A stretch of 64,000 bases of DNA from Actinomycetes bacterium (GTDB taxonomy: Bacteria > Actinomycetota > Actinomycetes > Actinomycetales > Dermatophilaceae), in the NCBI GenBank assembly GCA_023420415.1, contig JAEZWF010000012.1:186001-250000 (forward strand), in the 5' to 3' direction. Of this stretch, positions 27,667 to 36,835 are shown one piece after another (position 1 is the first letter of the stretch; every line of letters starts with the position of its first letter). The notes below the pieces were generated by a model. The model did no database searches. It was not told the origin of the DNA and saw only the letters and a list, made by a program, of their open reading frames with translations. The translations under genes and the position numbers were made by a program.

Positions 27667-29418
27667 ATGACCGAGCGGGTCCGCCCGGCAAGCGCCCGGG
27701 CGCAACCGCACACCACCGACCGGTCGCGGCCGGACGTGCGGGCTGTCCTCGCCGTCCTGCGCCGGTGGCTCGTCCGGGGCGCGCGTCGGATCGCGCACCT
27801 GTGGCGCGCGTCCCTGCAGTTCCGGGTCGTCACCTCGACGATGCTGCTCGGCCTCGTGGTCGTGGTGATGCTCGGGTCGTACCTCTTCTCCACGATCAGT
27901 GACGGCCTGGAGGCCGACCGGACGGAGTCCGCGAAGATCGAGGCGTCACGGCTCACTTCCGAGGTGCAGGCGACCTTCGAGGACAGCGACCGGACCACTG
28001 CCGCCGACCTGAATCTCCTTGCGCAGCAGGCAATCACGAGCGCAGCAGCCCCCGGTGGCGACACCGAGCGGTTCCTCATCTTCACCCGTGGACTGGGCAA
28101 CACGAACTCCAACGTGGTGCAGACGACGTACACCGGGCGCGTCCGGCTGCCCAGTGTGCCCATCGAGCTGCGCCAGGCGGTGCGGGACGACCCACGGCAC
28201 CAACAGGTGACCCTGATCGGCATACCGAGCGCCCAGGGCGACTCCACCGTCCCGGCCGTTCTCGTCGGCTCGGTCGTCGACGTGCCCCTTGCCGGTCGCT
28301 ACGACCTGTATGCCGTTTTCCCCATGGAGCGGGAGGAGTCCACCCTCGCGCTCATCACTCGCACGTTCACCATCGGCGGCCTGGTCCTCGTCCTGCTCGT
28401 CGGCGCCATCGCCTGGGTCGTCACCCGGCAGGTGGTCAACCCGGTGCGGCGGGCGGCGATCGTGGCCGAACGCCTCTCCTCAGGGCGTCTCAACGAACGC
28501 ATGCGCGCCCGCGGCGAGGACGACCTCGCGTTGCTGGCCAAGTCCTTCAACGAGATGGCGGACAGCCTGCAGACCCAGATCCGCCAGCTCGAGGGGCTCT
28601 CGCGGGTGCAGCAGCGGTTCGTCTCCGACGTCTCCCACGAGCTGCGCACGCCACTCACGACCATTCGGATGGCGGTCGACCTCATCTACGACTCCCGGTC
28701 CGGGTTCGAGCCGGCCGTGGCGAGGTCCGCGGAGCTGTTGCGAGGCGAGCTCGACCGGTTCGAGGAGCTGCTGGCGGACCTGCTGGAGATCAGTCGTTTC
28801 GATGCCGGCGCCGCAGCTCTCGACGTGGACGCGACCGACGTGCGGGACTCCGTCGCTCGCGCGGTCGAGGCAGCGCGTCCCATCGCCGAACGCTGGGGGA
28901 GTGCCGTCACGGTCAGCACCGAGGGTCCCACCGTGGCCGAGATCGACGCCCGCCGCGTCGAGCGGATCCTGCGCAACCTCGTCGTCAACGCGCTGGAGCA
29001 CGGCGAGGGCCGCCCGGTGGACATGGCCATCGCGGGCAACGACACAGCCGTGGCCGTGACGGTCCGTGACCATGGCGTCGGTCTGCGACCCGGCGAGGCA
29101 GCGTTGGTGTTCAACCGCTTCTGGCGGGCCGACCCGGCGCGGGCGCGCACGACGGGCGGCACGGGGTTGGGGCTGGCGATCTCCCTCGAGGACGCGCGCC
29201 TGCACGAGGGTTGGCTGCAGGCCTGGGGCGAGCCGGGCCAGGGCTCGTTGTTCCGGCTCACCCTTCCGCGCAAGGCGGGGACCCCGATCTCCGACTCGCC
29301 GCTGCCCCTGCGGCCGACGGATGCGCCTCCGGTGCCGGACGAGCCACTGACCAGCTCGCGCCCGGTCACCGTGACGCCTGGCACGGGGCCCTGGAGCGCC
29401 CAGGTGGGCCCGCGGTGA
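27667..29418 (+). CDS. mtrB: Sensor histidine kinase MtrB
   Basis: 583 residues: a cytoplasmic N-terminal tail, membrane segment 1 (about 55-80), an extracellular sensor, segment 2 (about 237-260, GGLVLVLLVGAIAWVVTRQVV), HAMP, His324 in SDVSHELRTPLTTIRM, N box NLVVNALEHG, and VRDHGVGL, GLGLAISLEDARLHEGWLQAWGEPGQGSLFRLTLP. It starts two bases after mtrA and overlaps the lpqB start by four bases (GTGA), so the three are one operon. Confidence 0.95.
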   Translation: MTERVRPASARAQPHTTDRSRPDVRAVLAVLRRWLVRGARRIAHLWRASLQFRVVTSTMLLGLVVVVMLGSYLFSTISDGLEADRTESAKIEASRLTSEVQATFEDSDRTTAADLNLLAQQAITSAAAPGGDTERFLIFTRGLGNTNSNVVQTTYTGRVRLPSVPIELRQAVRDDPRHQQVTLIGIPSAQGDSTVPAVLVGSVVDVPLAGRYDLYAVFPMEREESTLALITRTFTIGGLVLVLLVGAIAWVVTRQVVNPVRRAAIVAERLSSGRLNERMRARGEDDLALLAKSFNEMADSLQTQIRQLEGLSRVQQRFVSDVSHELRTPLTTIRMAVDLIYDSRSGFEPAVARSAELLRGELDRFEELLADLLEISRFDAGAAALDVDATDVRDSVARAVEAARPIAERWGSAVTVSTEGPTVAEIDARRVERILRNLVVNALEHGEGRPVDMAIAGNDTAVAVTVRDHGVGLRPGEAALVFNRFWRADPARARTTGGTGLGLAISLEDARLHEGWLQAWGEPGQGSLFRLTLPRKAGTPISDSPLPLRPTDAPPVPDEPLTSSRPVTVTPGTGPWSAQVGPR

Positions 29419-31187
29419 GGCGCCGACCGCTGGCCATCGTCGCGAGCGCGCTCGCGTGTGCTGCCCTGACAGCGTGCGGTGGGCTCTCCACCTCCTCCAC
29501 CGTGCGACCCGGACTGGAGGTCGGCTCGGCTCCGGAGAACGAGGTCAAGGTCGAGGCCAACCCCGTCGCCCCGGGATCCACGCCGGTCCAGGTCGTGGGC
29601 GGCTTCATCCGGGCGGCGGCGGCGAGCGACGACCAGTACCAGGTCGCGCGCTCCTTCCTGGGGCTCCGGCAGGCGTCCTCGTGGCGGCCCGACACCTCGG
29701 TGGTCGTGTTCACCTCGTCCGACCAGGTGGAGATCAAGGCGACCGGTCCCGACACGGTGACGGCGATGGTCACCGCGACGGCTCGGATCGACGGTGACGG
29801 GCGCTATCACGAGCTGCCCGACAACACGACCATGGAAGCCACCTTCGGAGTTGGCAAGCTCGACGGGGAGTGGCGGATCACCCAGCTGCCGGACGGTTTC
29901 GGATCCTGGCTCAGCAGTGCGGATCTCGACCGGCTCTACGACCCCTTCCGCATCTACTTCATCTCCGGCGTCGAGCGCCAGCTCGTGCCGGACATCAGGT
30001 GGTACCCCCTGGGCACGGGTCTGGCCACCCGACTTGCGCGTGCGCTCCTGGCCGGCGTCCCGGCATACCTCAATGGAGCGGTGCGCACCGCGATCCCGGC
30101 AGGGACGCGCCTCGCGGTCGACGCGGTGACCATCGACTCGGGCACGGCGCGAGTTGACCTGTCCACCAAGGGACTTGGCAGCGACGCCGAGCAGCGGCAG
30201 AACCTCGCAGCCCAGTTCTACAACACGGTGACCCAGGCGCCAGGTGTCGACCGGGTGGCGCTGGAACTCGAGGGCGCGGACCTGCAGGTGCCCGGTGGGT
30301 CCGGGGTGATCGACTCGCTCGCGTCCGTGGGGTTCGGCGCTCGTTCGGACCCAACCGGGCGGCCGCTGCTGCGAACTGGCAGCACGCTCACCGCCATTGA
30401 CAAGGACCAGCTGGGCGACCCCGACCGACGTTCGGCGCGCCAACCGAGCGACGACCTGCCCACGCTGCAGACCGGGTGGGCCTATCCGGCGTTGTCAGCG
30501 GCCGGCAACGAGCTCGCGGCCGTGAGTGGCGACCAGCAACAGCTCAGCCGCTGGCGCGGACGCGAACAGGTCCAGGTCATCGAGCCCGGCGAGCTGTTGA
30601 CCCAGCCCACGTACGACCGGCTCGGTGTCCTGTGGTTCGCGGGGGTGGCCGGCCGTCGCACGACGATGTGGGCCATCAACACAGCCGGCGACTCCGCCGA
30701 CACGCAACGTCCGGTGGTCGTGAGGGCGACGTGGCTCGCCGGCCGGCGCATCGTCGCGCAGAAGGTCTCCCCGGACGGGCAACGGATGGCCGTCGTGTCG
30801 ACCGATCCTCAGGGCAGGAGTCCGCGGCTCCAGGTCGCCGGCGTCCAGCGTGAGGCGAGCGGTGTGCCGGCGTCGTTGGCCGAACCGCTGACCCTGGCCC
30901 CCAGTCTCACGCTGATGCGTGACCTGGTGTGGGTCGACGACACCTCGCTTGCCGTGTTGGGGCGCAAGACCTCCAAACAGGTCATGCGACCCTGGTTCGT
31001 GCCGTTGGGCGGCCCGATCAGTGCCGGGCCGGAACTCGCTGGGGCACAGACGATTACGACCGTCAACGGTGAGCGTGGACTCGTGGCGACCACCGACGAG
31101 CATCAGGTGCTGTTGCGCGCCGGCAACCGGTGGCAACGCATCGGAGCTGCGACTGACCTCATCGTGCCCGTCGGCGGCTTGCCCTAG
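29415..31187 (+). CDS. lpqB: Lipoprotein LpqB
   Basis: 590 residues from the GTG at 29415 that overlaps the TGA of mtrB. Signal peptide and lipobox ALACAALTAC, lipid-carrying Cys21. A GerMN-like domain (about 60-280) is followed by a beta-propeller-like domain (about 330-590; PTYDRLGVLWFAGV, KVSPDGQRMAVVSTD). In mycobacteria LpqB binds the MtrB extracellular domain and tunes MtrA phosphorylation. The usual downstream partner is comF, but here it is separated from comF by about 10 kb. Confidence 0.92.
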   Translation: MRRRPLAIVASALACAALTACGGLSTSSTVRPGLEVGSAPENEVKVEANPVAPGSTPVQVVGGFIRAAAASDDQYQVARSFLGLRQASSWRPDTSVVVFTSSDQVEIKATGPDTVTAMVTATARIDGDGRYHELPDNTTMEATFGVGKLDGEWRITQLPDGFGSWLSSADLDRLYDPFRIYFISGVERQLVPDIRWYPLGTGLATRLARALLAGVPAYLNGAVRTAIPAGTRLAVDAVTIDSGTARVDLSTKGLGSDAEQRQNLAAQFYNTVTQAPGVDRVALELEGADLQVPGGSGVIDSLASVGFGARSDPTGRPLLRTGSTLTAIDKDQLGDPDRRSARQPSDDLPTLQTGWAYPALSAAGNELAAVSGDQQQLSRWRGREQVQVIEPGELLTQPTYDRLGVLWFAGVAGRRTTMWAINTAGDSADTQRPVVVRATWLAGRRIVAQKVSPDGQRMAVVSTDPQGRSPRLQVAGVQREASGVPASLAEPLTLAPSLTLMRDLVWVDDTSLAVLGRKTSKQVMRPWFVPLGGPISAGPELAGAQTITTVNGERGLVATTDEHQVLLRAGNRWQRIGAATDLIVPVGGLP

Positions 31188-31358
31188 TCCAGCGACCCTT
31201 GCCGGTATCGGACAACTGACCGGCCACGGGCCGTCGCCGCGAGGGATCATCCGTTCAGGTGATGACGGGGCGGACCATCGTCCATCCGGGTTGGACCCCA
31301 ACAGCCGATGTGGCCGCTGCCCTCTGAGCGGCAGAGTTCTGGGCGACCCAAGAGCCCC

Positions 31359-31388
31359 ATGGTTCTGGGTCTCCAAACCCAGGACCAT
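31359..31388 (+). other. Hairpin in the leader of the first pilin gene
   Basis: A 12-bp stem with one G-U pair (31359-31370 with 31377-31388) and a six-base loop, ending 27 bases before the start of flp1. It could stabilise the pilin mRNA or control translation. A ribosome site (AAAGGAAAG) follows it. The rest of 31188-31415 shows no gene. Confidence 0.45.
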
Positions 31389-31415
31389 GCACCGCCCGAA
31401 CGCAAAGGAAAGCTC

Positions 31416-31610
31416 ATGCTCAAGTCCGTCGCCAAGTTCCAGACCGCCGTCTTCCACGCCCGCACCCGCGGCGAGCGCGGCGCCACCGCCGTCGAGTACG
31501 GCCTGATGGTTGCGCTCATCGCCGCCGTCATCGTCGGTGTCGTCCTCACCCTCGGCGGCAAGATCAACAACGCCTTCAACAAGGTCAACACCAGCATCCC
31601 GGCCAACTGA
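31416..31610 (+). CDS. Flp/Fap-type pilin 1
   Basis: 64 residues from the ATG at 31416, supported by a ribosome site (AAAGGAA). The prepilin peptidase site is RGERG|ATAVEY, followed by a hydrophobic helix GLMVALIAAVIVGVVLTLGG, the usual Flp start with Glu at +5 and Tyr at +6. A short C-terminal part ends NTSIPAN. It is the first gene of the Tad locus; a second pilin gene lies 117 bases downstream, with a hairpin between the two. Confidence 0.92.
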   Translation: MLKSVAKFQTAVFHARTRGERGATAVEYGLMVALIAAVIVGVVLTLGGKINNAFNKVNTSIPAN

Positions 31611-31643
31611 CCGGGTCCGCCTGACGGCCCCAGCACTGTGAAT

Positions 31644-31678
31644 CGGGGTGGGTCGACCACGTTGGTCGATCCACCCCG
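31644..31678 (+). terminator. Intercistronic hairpin between the two pilin genes
   Basis: A 16-bp stem (31644-31659 with 31663-31678), one G-U pair, and a three-base loop, with no T run. It lies 33 bases after the flp1 stop. A partial terminator or an mRNA-stabilising stem here would allow more pilin than pilus machinery. Confidence 0.6.
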
Positions 31679-31727
31679 ACCGCATGGATCACAGACGTAC
31701 TCGCCCACTGCCCGAGAGGTGACGAAC

Positions 31728-31898
31728 TTGAACTGTCACGGTCTTCGACGACTCACCAAGAGTGACCGGGGTGCCACGGCAGTGGAGTACGGCCTCATGG
31801 TCGCCTTGGTGGCGGCGGTGGTCGTGGGGACGGTCATCGTCCTCGGCGCAAACGTCAACGACCTGTTCGCACGGGTCAACTGGTGGGGACAGCCGTGA
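31728..31898 (+). CDS. Flp/Fap-type pilin 2
   Basis: 56 residues from the TTG at 31728. I prefer it to the GTG at 31719 because GAGAGGTGA ends five bases before it, a near-ideal ribosome site. Prepilin cleavage is expected in KSDRG|ATAVEYGLMVALVAAVVVG, nearly identical to pilin 1 over the leader and helix. Its C-terminus, FARVNWWGQP, differs from that of pilin 1. The gene shares four bases (GTGA) with the tadE-like gene. Confidence 0.82.
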   Translation: MNCHGLRRLTKSDRGATAVEYGLMVALVAAVVVGTVIVLGANVNDLFARVNWWGQP

Positions 31899-32308
31899 GG
31901 CGGCCTCGGAACGAACGAGGTTCTGCGGCCGTGGAGATGGCGCTGGTTCTCCCTCTTCTGGTGGCAGTGGTCTTCGGAATCATCGACTTCGCCAGGCTCT
32001 TCAACGGCCTCATCGAAACGACCCAAGCTGCGCGCGAAGGAGTGCGCCTCGTGGCCGTGTCCAGCGCGGATACTTCGTCTGACTACTACTACAACGATGC
32101 CGCAGTCACGAACCGTGCCCAGCAGGCGGCTCCCAACCCAGCGTTCGGCCCCAGCGCCGGTGCCGTGACGGTCGTGCGACGCTGCGCGGACAAGCCGGCT
32201 CCAGACGCCACGGCGGCGGTGTCGGTCTCCTTCGGCTACGACCCGGTCTTCTACTCCTTCCTGAAGAAGACGTACACGCGGACGGCGGTCATGCGATGCG
32301 GCGGCTGA
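31895..32308 (+). CDS. tadE: TadE-like pseudopilin
   Basis: 137 residues from the GTG at 31895. The N-terminal motif ERGSAAVEMALVLPLLVAVVFGIIDFARLF is a TadE signature: G before a hydrophobic helix with Glu at +5. The rest is an extracellular domain with YDPVFYSFLKK. It is coupled to the second pilin gene and overlaps the tadG-like gene by 13 bases. Confidence 0.85.
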   Translation: MRRPRNERGSAAVEMALVLPLLVAVVFGIIDFARLFNGLIETTQAAREGVRLVAVSSADTSSDYYYNDAAVTNRAQQAAPNPAFGPSAGAVTVVRRCADKPAPDATAAVSVSFGYDPVFYSFLKKTYTRTAVMRCGG

Positions 32309-33435
32309 GCCTGAGCTTGGTGTGTCGTTCCGAGCGCGGCGCGGTCGCCGCAATCGTCGCTGTTCTGTTCTCCGGCATGGCGATCATGGGGTGCATTGCA
32401 CTCACGGTCGACCTCGGTCAGATGAACAACGAGCGACGAGAACTGCAGAACGGCGCGGACGCCGTTGCCCTCTCGGTCGCCAAGACATGTGCGACGACTG
32501 CGAGCTGCCTGTCCGACTCAAGCACTTTTCGGCAGGGGCTGGCGGACGGCAACGCAGCGGACGGCAACACCGCCATCTCCGCGATCTGCGGTGTCGGATC
32601 AGGGCTGAACCCCTGCCCCACCCCGCAACCAGGTGGGCGTCTGGCTGAGTGCGTCATTCCGGCCACGATGCCTGATGAGTACGTGCGGGTGTACACCCAG
32701 ACCCCTTCGGCAACGCCTCTGATCCTGCCGTTCTCCCGTGCGCTCGGCGGCTCCGGTGGCACGCCACGGATCCAAGCGTGCGCGCAAGCCGCACTGACCG
32801 CCCTGGGCAGCACGGGCCAGACACTGCCGATCACCCTGGGGGAGTGCCAGTGGATCGAGTCGACCAAGAACGGCTTCGCGCCATCCCCGCCCTACAGCCC
32901 GGGGCCCGGTAACCAGAGCACCTCGCTGCCCAACATCAGTCCGGGGAAGGTGGTCGGGATCACGGCTCACGACCCCGGTCAGGACTACTCGAACAAGTGT
33001 GGCTCGAAGAACGGAATGTTCTACTCGGGCGGGTTCGGTTGGACCGTCGAGGACGGCAGCTGCAACGTCACGTGGGGCAGCACCGGAGATGTTGTCCTTG
33101 ACGGCAGCAACGGCGCCTCACCACCCAACGGGTGCAAGGCCAACAACGCATTGTCGAAGTACCTCGGCAAGGAGGTCTTCGTTCCGGTCTTCGGTCAGCC
33201 AACCGCCAAGGGCTACCAGATCGTCGGCCTCGCGTCGTTCTTCTTCGCCGGCTACCAGAAGGTGCCGGCTGCGACGCCGCAGGGCGAGGACGTCTACAAG
33301 ATGCCGAACACGATCTGTTCCAGCAAGAACACCACCTGCCTGTGGGGCTGGTTCACCAAGCCCCTCGTCCCCGTCGGCAGCTTCGGCAGCGGCGGTGCAG
33401 ACCTGGGCCCCAAGACCGTCAGCCTCTTGGGCTGA
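32296..33435 (+). CDS. TadG-like pilus assembly protein
   Basis: 379 residues. N-terminus SERGAVAAIVAVLFSGMAIMGCIALTVDLGQM is the TadG/TadE-type helix; the extracellular part has several Cys (CATTASC, CNPCPTP-like stretches, CGSKNG, CKANN), probably forming disulfides. The size is larger than TadE and it lacks an evident von Willebrand domain. Expected at the base or along the pilus. The family assignment is sure, the exact role is not. Confidence 0.75.
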   Translation: MRRLSLSLVCRSERGAVAAIVAVLFSGMAIMGCIALTVDLGQMNNERRELQNGADAVALSVAKTCATTASCLSDSSTFRQGLADGNAADGNTAISAICGVGSGLNPCPTPQPGGRLAECVIPATMPDEYVRVYTQTPSATPLILPFSRALGGSGGTPRIQACAQAALTALGSTGQTLPITLGECQWIESTKNGFAPSPPYSPGPGNQSTSLPNISPGKVVGITAHDPGQDYSNKCGSKNGMFYSGGFGWTVEDGSCNVTWGSTGDVVLDGSNGASPPNGCKANNALSKYLGKEVFVPVFGQPTAKGYQIVGLASFFFAGYQKVPAATPQGEDVYKMPNTICSSKNTTCLWGWFTKPLVPVGSFGSGGADLGPKTVSLLG

Positions 33436-33474
33436 GACCAGACGTAGCTCGCTTCACGAGAAGGATTAGCCCAC

Positions 33475-34278
33475 ATGGGACGCAGAATCATCGCCATCGT
33501 GCTCGCCACGGTCATAGCCCTCGTCGGCGTGACGACGGTGTGGCTTTACGTGCGGGGTGCGGACGCCAGGGCCGTTGCCCAACAGCGCCCCACCGTCACG
33601 TACTTGGCTGCGCAGGCCGTTCCAGCTGGCACCACGCTCGGCCAAGCTGTCCAGGCTGGGCTCATCCGCCAAACCACCGCTGCTGCCAAGGGCGTTCCGG
33701 CCGGCGCGCTCACCCAGGTGACCGCCAGCAACGAGAAGCTGGTGGCCACCTCAGACATCCAGCCCGGCGAGTTCGTGACGTCAGCACGCTTTGGGGATAC
33801 GCCTGCGGCCCAGAAGGCAATCCAGGTGCCCAAGGGCATGGTCGCCATCTCCGTCGAGCTGACCGATCCCGCCCGCGTCGGCACTTTCGTGACGCCTGGG
33901 ACGCGAATCGCGATCTTCGACTCGTACCAGATCAAGGCCATTGGCACAGACCCCAAGTCCAAGGCGCTCAACGACGCCGGGGTGAAGGGAACCAGTCTGC
34001 TGCTCGGGGACGTGCTGGTGATCGGGATGGGGCAGACGGCCCTGAGCGCTCCCCGGCAGAACGCAACCGAAGCCACGGCCAAGGATGCGGCGGCCCAGCA
34101 GGAGAGCTCCCCTTCGTTCCTCGTGACGGTCGCGGTCACGCCGAAGGACGCAGCACGCCTGGTGCATGGCATCAACAACGGGACGCTGTATGCCGCCCTT
34201 CGGGGTGACAACCTCGACATGAGTGTGCCTGAGGTCAACGACCTGAACATCTTCGACCTGTCAGGAGTTTCGAAGTGA
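33475..34278 (+). CDS. cpaB: CpaB/RcpC-type pilus assembly protein (SAF domain)
   Basis: 267 residues: an N-terminal membrane segment (IIAIVLATVIALVGVTTVWLY), then a SAF domain (YLAAQAVPAGTTLGQAVQ ... EFVTSARFG) and a second beta-rich domain (GMVAISVELTDPARVGTFVTPGTRIAIF). Ribosome site GAGAAGGA 7-11 bases before the ATG. It overlaps cpaE by four bases. In Gram-negatives CpaB links to the secretin; here, with no outer membrane, it probably sits in the wall. One TATGCCG word is present (34188), the only one in the Tad locus. Confidence 0.85.
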   Translation: MGRRIIAIVLATVIALVGVTTVWLYVRGADARAVAQQRPTVTYLAAQAVPAGTTLGQAVQAGLIRQTTAAAKGVPAGALTQVTASNEKLVATSDIQPGEFVTSARFGDTPAAQKAIQVPKGMVAISVELTDPARVGTFVTPGTRIAIFDSYQIKAIGTDPKSKALNDAGVKGTSLLLGDVLVIGMGQTALSAPRQNATEATAKDAAAQQESSPSFLVTVAVTPKDAARLVHGINNGTLYAALRGDNLDMSVPEVNDLNIFDLSGVSK

Positions 34279-35462
34279 CGATTCTTTGGGACACGGACGC
34301 CAGCTCCACGGAGCGACTTGCCCTCTCGCTCGGCGGGGACGTCACGCGCGTCGACACACCCGCGCTCGTGAACCGCGCGCTGCTCGAAAACCCCACCGAG
34401 TACCTCGTGGTCGTGGGTGCCGACATCGCAACGGACCTCGCGGTCGGTCTCGCGGAGCAGCTGCGGGTCGAGCGACCCGACGTTGGCCTCATCCTTTTGC
34501 GTCGACGCGTTGACGTGACCGTCCTTGCCCAAGCGCTTCGTGCCGGTGTGCGTGAGGTGCTGGCCGAGGACGACCTGACTGGTTTGGCCGACGCGGCCCG
34601 TCGCAGCCGCGAACTGTCGGTCCGGGTCGGGGGCGCTGTCACTGAGCGGGTTCGCGACTGCCGAGTCGTGACCGTGTTCTCCGCCAAGGGCGGCGTCGGT
34701 AAGACCACGTTGTCGACCAACATCGGTGCCTACCTGGCCTCGACGGGCGCGAAGGTCCTCCTGGTCGACCTCGACCTCGCCTTCGGGGACGTCGGGATCA
34801 GTCTGCAGATGCTGCCCCAGAACTCGATGGCCGACCTCATCGGCATGGCTGGGCGTGTGGACGAAGAGGGCCTGTCCTCGATCGTCACCAAGCACGAGTC
34901 CGGACTCGACGTAGCCTGCGCCCCCGCCGAGCCCAGCGACGCGGACCGCATCCCGGGGACCTTGGTCGCGGAGGCACTGCGCGTGGCCCGGCGCTCCTAC
35001 GACTACGTCATCGTCGACACTCCGCCGGCCTTCAGCGAACACGTCCTGGCGGCCTTCGACCACAGCGACCTGTTGGTGCTCATCGCCACCCTCGACATCC
35101 CCGCGGTCAAGAACCTGCGCCTCACCCTCGACACGCTCGACCTCCTCGGCAACCCCAAGGACTCCCGCGTCGTCGTGCTGAACCGCTCGGACGCCAAGGT
35201 CGGTCTGCGGGCCGAAGACGTCGTGGCGGCAATCCGCACCGACATCGCGCTGAGCATCCCGAGCAGCACCGCGGTCCCCGCCTCGATCAACCGGGGCGTG
35301 GCGCTCGTCCTCGACGAGCCGAAGCACAGCGTCAGCACCGCCATGCGGCAGCTCGCGGACCAGTACGTGAAGGTTGCCCGCGAGTCACGTAGCCAGGACC
35401 GCGAGCAGAGCGGGAAGCGCAAGTCCGAGCGTTGGTCGTTGGCGCGCGGCGGCCGCCGATGA
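34275..35462 (+). CDS. cpaE: CpaE/TadZ-type pilus localisation ATPase
   Basis: 395 residues. A receiver-like N-terminal half (TNRALLENPTEYLVVVGADIA-like stretch, no acceptor Asp conserved with confidence), then a MinD-type ATPase with deviant Walker A VFSAKGGVGKTTLSTNIGAYLA (about 134-155), the Asp of LLVDLDLAFGDV and VIVDTPPAF. TadZ proteins place the pilus machine at a cell pole. GTG start sharing GTGA with cpaB; the stop shares ATGA with cpaF. Confidence 0.9.
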   Translation: MTILWDTDASSTERLALSLGGDVTRVDTPALVNRALLENPTEYLVVVGADIATDLAVGLAEQLRVERPDVGLILLRRRVDVTVLAQALRAGVREVLAEDDLTGLADAARRSRELSVRVGGAVTERVRDCRVVTVFSAKGGVGKTTLSTNIGAYLASTGAKVLLVDLDLAFGDVGISLQMLPQNSMADLIGMAGRVDEEGLSSIVTKHESGLDVACAPAEPSDADRIPGTLVAEALRVARRSYDYVIVDTPPAFSEHVLAAFDHSDLLVLIATLDIPAVKNLRLTLDTLDLLGNPKDSRVVVLNRSDAKVGLRAEDVVAAIRTDIALSIPSSTAVPASINRGVALVLDEPKHSVSTAMRQLADQYVKVARESRSQDREQSGKRKSERWSLARGGRR

Positions 35463-36835
35463 GCCTCGCAGACCGACTCGACAGCGTTCGTCGGGCCAGT
35501 CGCGGCGAGGACCACCCTGCGCCGGCGCAGGTACACGGTCCGGAGACGCGCGCGCCGCGCGCCGTCGACCCGTTCGCCCACGTGAAGCAGAGCGTCCACC
35601 AGGCCCTGTTGGACCAGCTCGGACCGCAGCTCTACGACCCGCACCTGGACGAGGCGGAGCTCGAGGCCAAGGTGCGTCACAGTCTGCAAGCGGTCATCGA
35701 CGCCGAGGAGACACCTCTTTCTCTGGCTGACCGGACCCAGATCGCGCAGGAAGTGGCCGATGAGATCCTGGGCCACGGGCCTCTCGAGCCGTTGCTGCGC
35801 GACAGCGAGGTCACCGAGATCATGGTCAACGGTGCTGACAGCATCTACGTGGAGCGCGCGGGAAAGATCCACGCCGTGACGACCACGTTCAGCAGCGAGG
35901 CGCACCTGCGTCGCACCATCGACAAGATCGTTGGTCGAGTTGGCCGAAGGGTCGATGAGGCCAGCCCGCTCGTGGATGCCCGCTTGCAGGACGGGTCCCG
36001 CGTCAACGCAGTGATCCCGCCCATCGCCCTCGACGGGTCGATGCTCACCATCCGAAAGTTCTCCACGGATCCGTTCACCGACCGCGACCTCATCGCCTTC
36101 GGCACGTTCACTCCTCGGGTGCGTGACTTTCTGCGAGCCTGTGTCGTCGGCCGACGCAACATCGTGATCTCGGGCGGTACGGGATCTGGGAAGACCACGC
36201 TGCTCAACGTCGTCTCATCCTTCATCCCGACGGACGAGCGCATCGTCACCATCGAGGACGCGGCCGAGCTTCAGCTCCACCAGGACCACGTGCTCCGGCT
36301 GGAATCCCGCCCGGCGAACATCGAAGGTCGCGGCCAGATCGCGATCCGTGATCTCGTGAAGAACTCCCTACGTATGCGACCCGACCGCATCGTCGTCGGC
36401 GAGGTCCGAGACGGGGCAGCTCTGGACATGCTCCAGGCCATGAACACCGGCCATGACGGCTCGATCACCACGGCCCACGCCAACTCGCCCAGAGACTGCC
36501 TGTCGCGTCTCGAGACGATGGTGCTCATGGCTGGCGTCGACCTGCCCGTCCGGGCCATCCGGGAGCAGGTCTCGGGCGCCGTCGACATGGTGATCCAGCA
36601 GGCCCGCCTCAAGGACGGCTCACGCCGAGTCGTGGCGATCAGTGAGGTCGTCGGCATGGAGGGGGAGATCATCACCATGCAGGACCTGTTCACCTTCGAC
36701 TACAGCGCCGGCCGCGACGAGCAGGGCCGGTTCCGTGGGACTTTGGTCAGCACCGGACTGCGACCGAAGTTCGCCCAGGAGCTCCTGGACCAGGGTGTCC
36801 AGCTGCCGGCAGACCTTTTCGTCAGGGGCGTGTGA
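35459..36835 (+). CDS. cpaF: CpaF/TadA-type secretion ATPase
   Basis: 458 residues from the ATG at 35459. Hexameric ATPase that powers pilus extension (and possibly retraction). N-terminal domain ends about residue 90; ITEIMVN-like start of the core (EVTEIMVNGADSIYVERAGK), Walker A SGGTGSGKTTLLN at about 237-250, Asp box (RIVTIEDAAELQL), Walker B (RIVVGEVRDGAALDMLQAMNTGHDG) and His box (TTAHANSPRDCLSRLETMV). All key residues are intact. Confidence 0.93.
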   Translation: MSLADRLDSVRRASRGEDHPAPAQVHGPETRAPRAVDPFAHVKQSVHQALLDQLGPQLYDPHLDEAELEAKVRHSLQAVIDAEETPLSLADRTQIAQEVADEILGHGPLEPLLRDSEVTEIMVNGADSIYVERAGKIHAVTTTFSSEAHLRRTIDKIVGRVGRRVDEASPLVDARLQDGSRVNAVIPPIALDGSMLTIRKFSTDPFTDRDLIAFGTFTPRVRDFLRACVVGRRNIVISGGTGSGKTTLLNVVSSFIPTDERIVTIEDAAELQLHQDHVLRLESRPANIEGRGQIAIRDLVKNSLRMRPDRIVVGEVRDGAALDMLQAMNTGHDGSITTAHANSPRDCLSRLETMVLMAGVDLPVRAIREQVSGAVDMVIQQARLKDGSRRVVAISEVVGMEGEIITMQDLFTFDYSAGRDEQGRFRGTLVSTGLRPKFAQELLDQGVQLPADLFVRGV

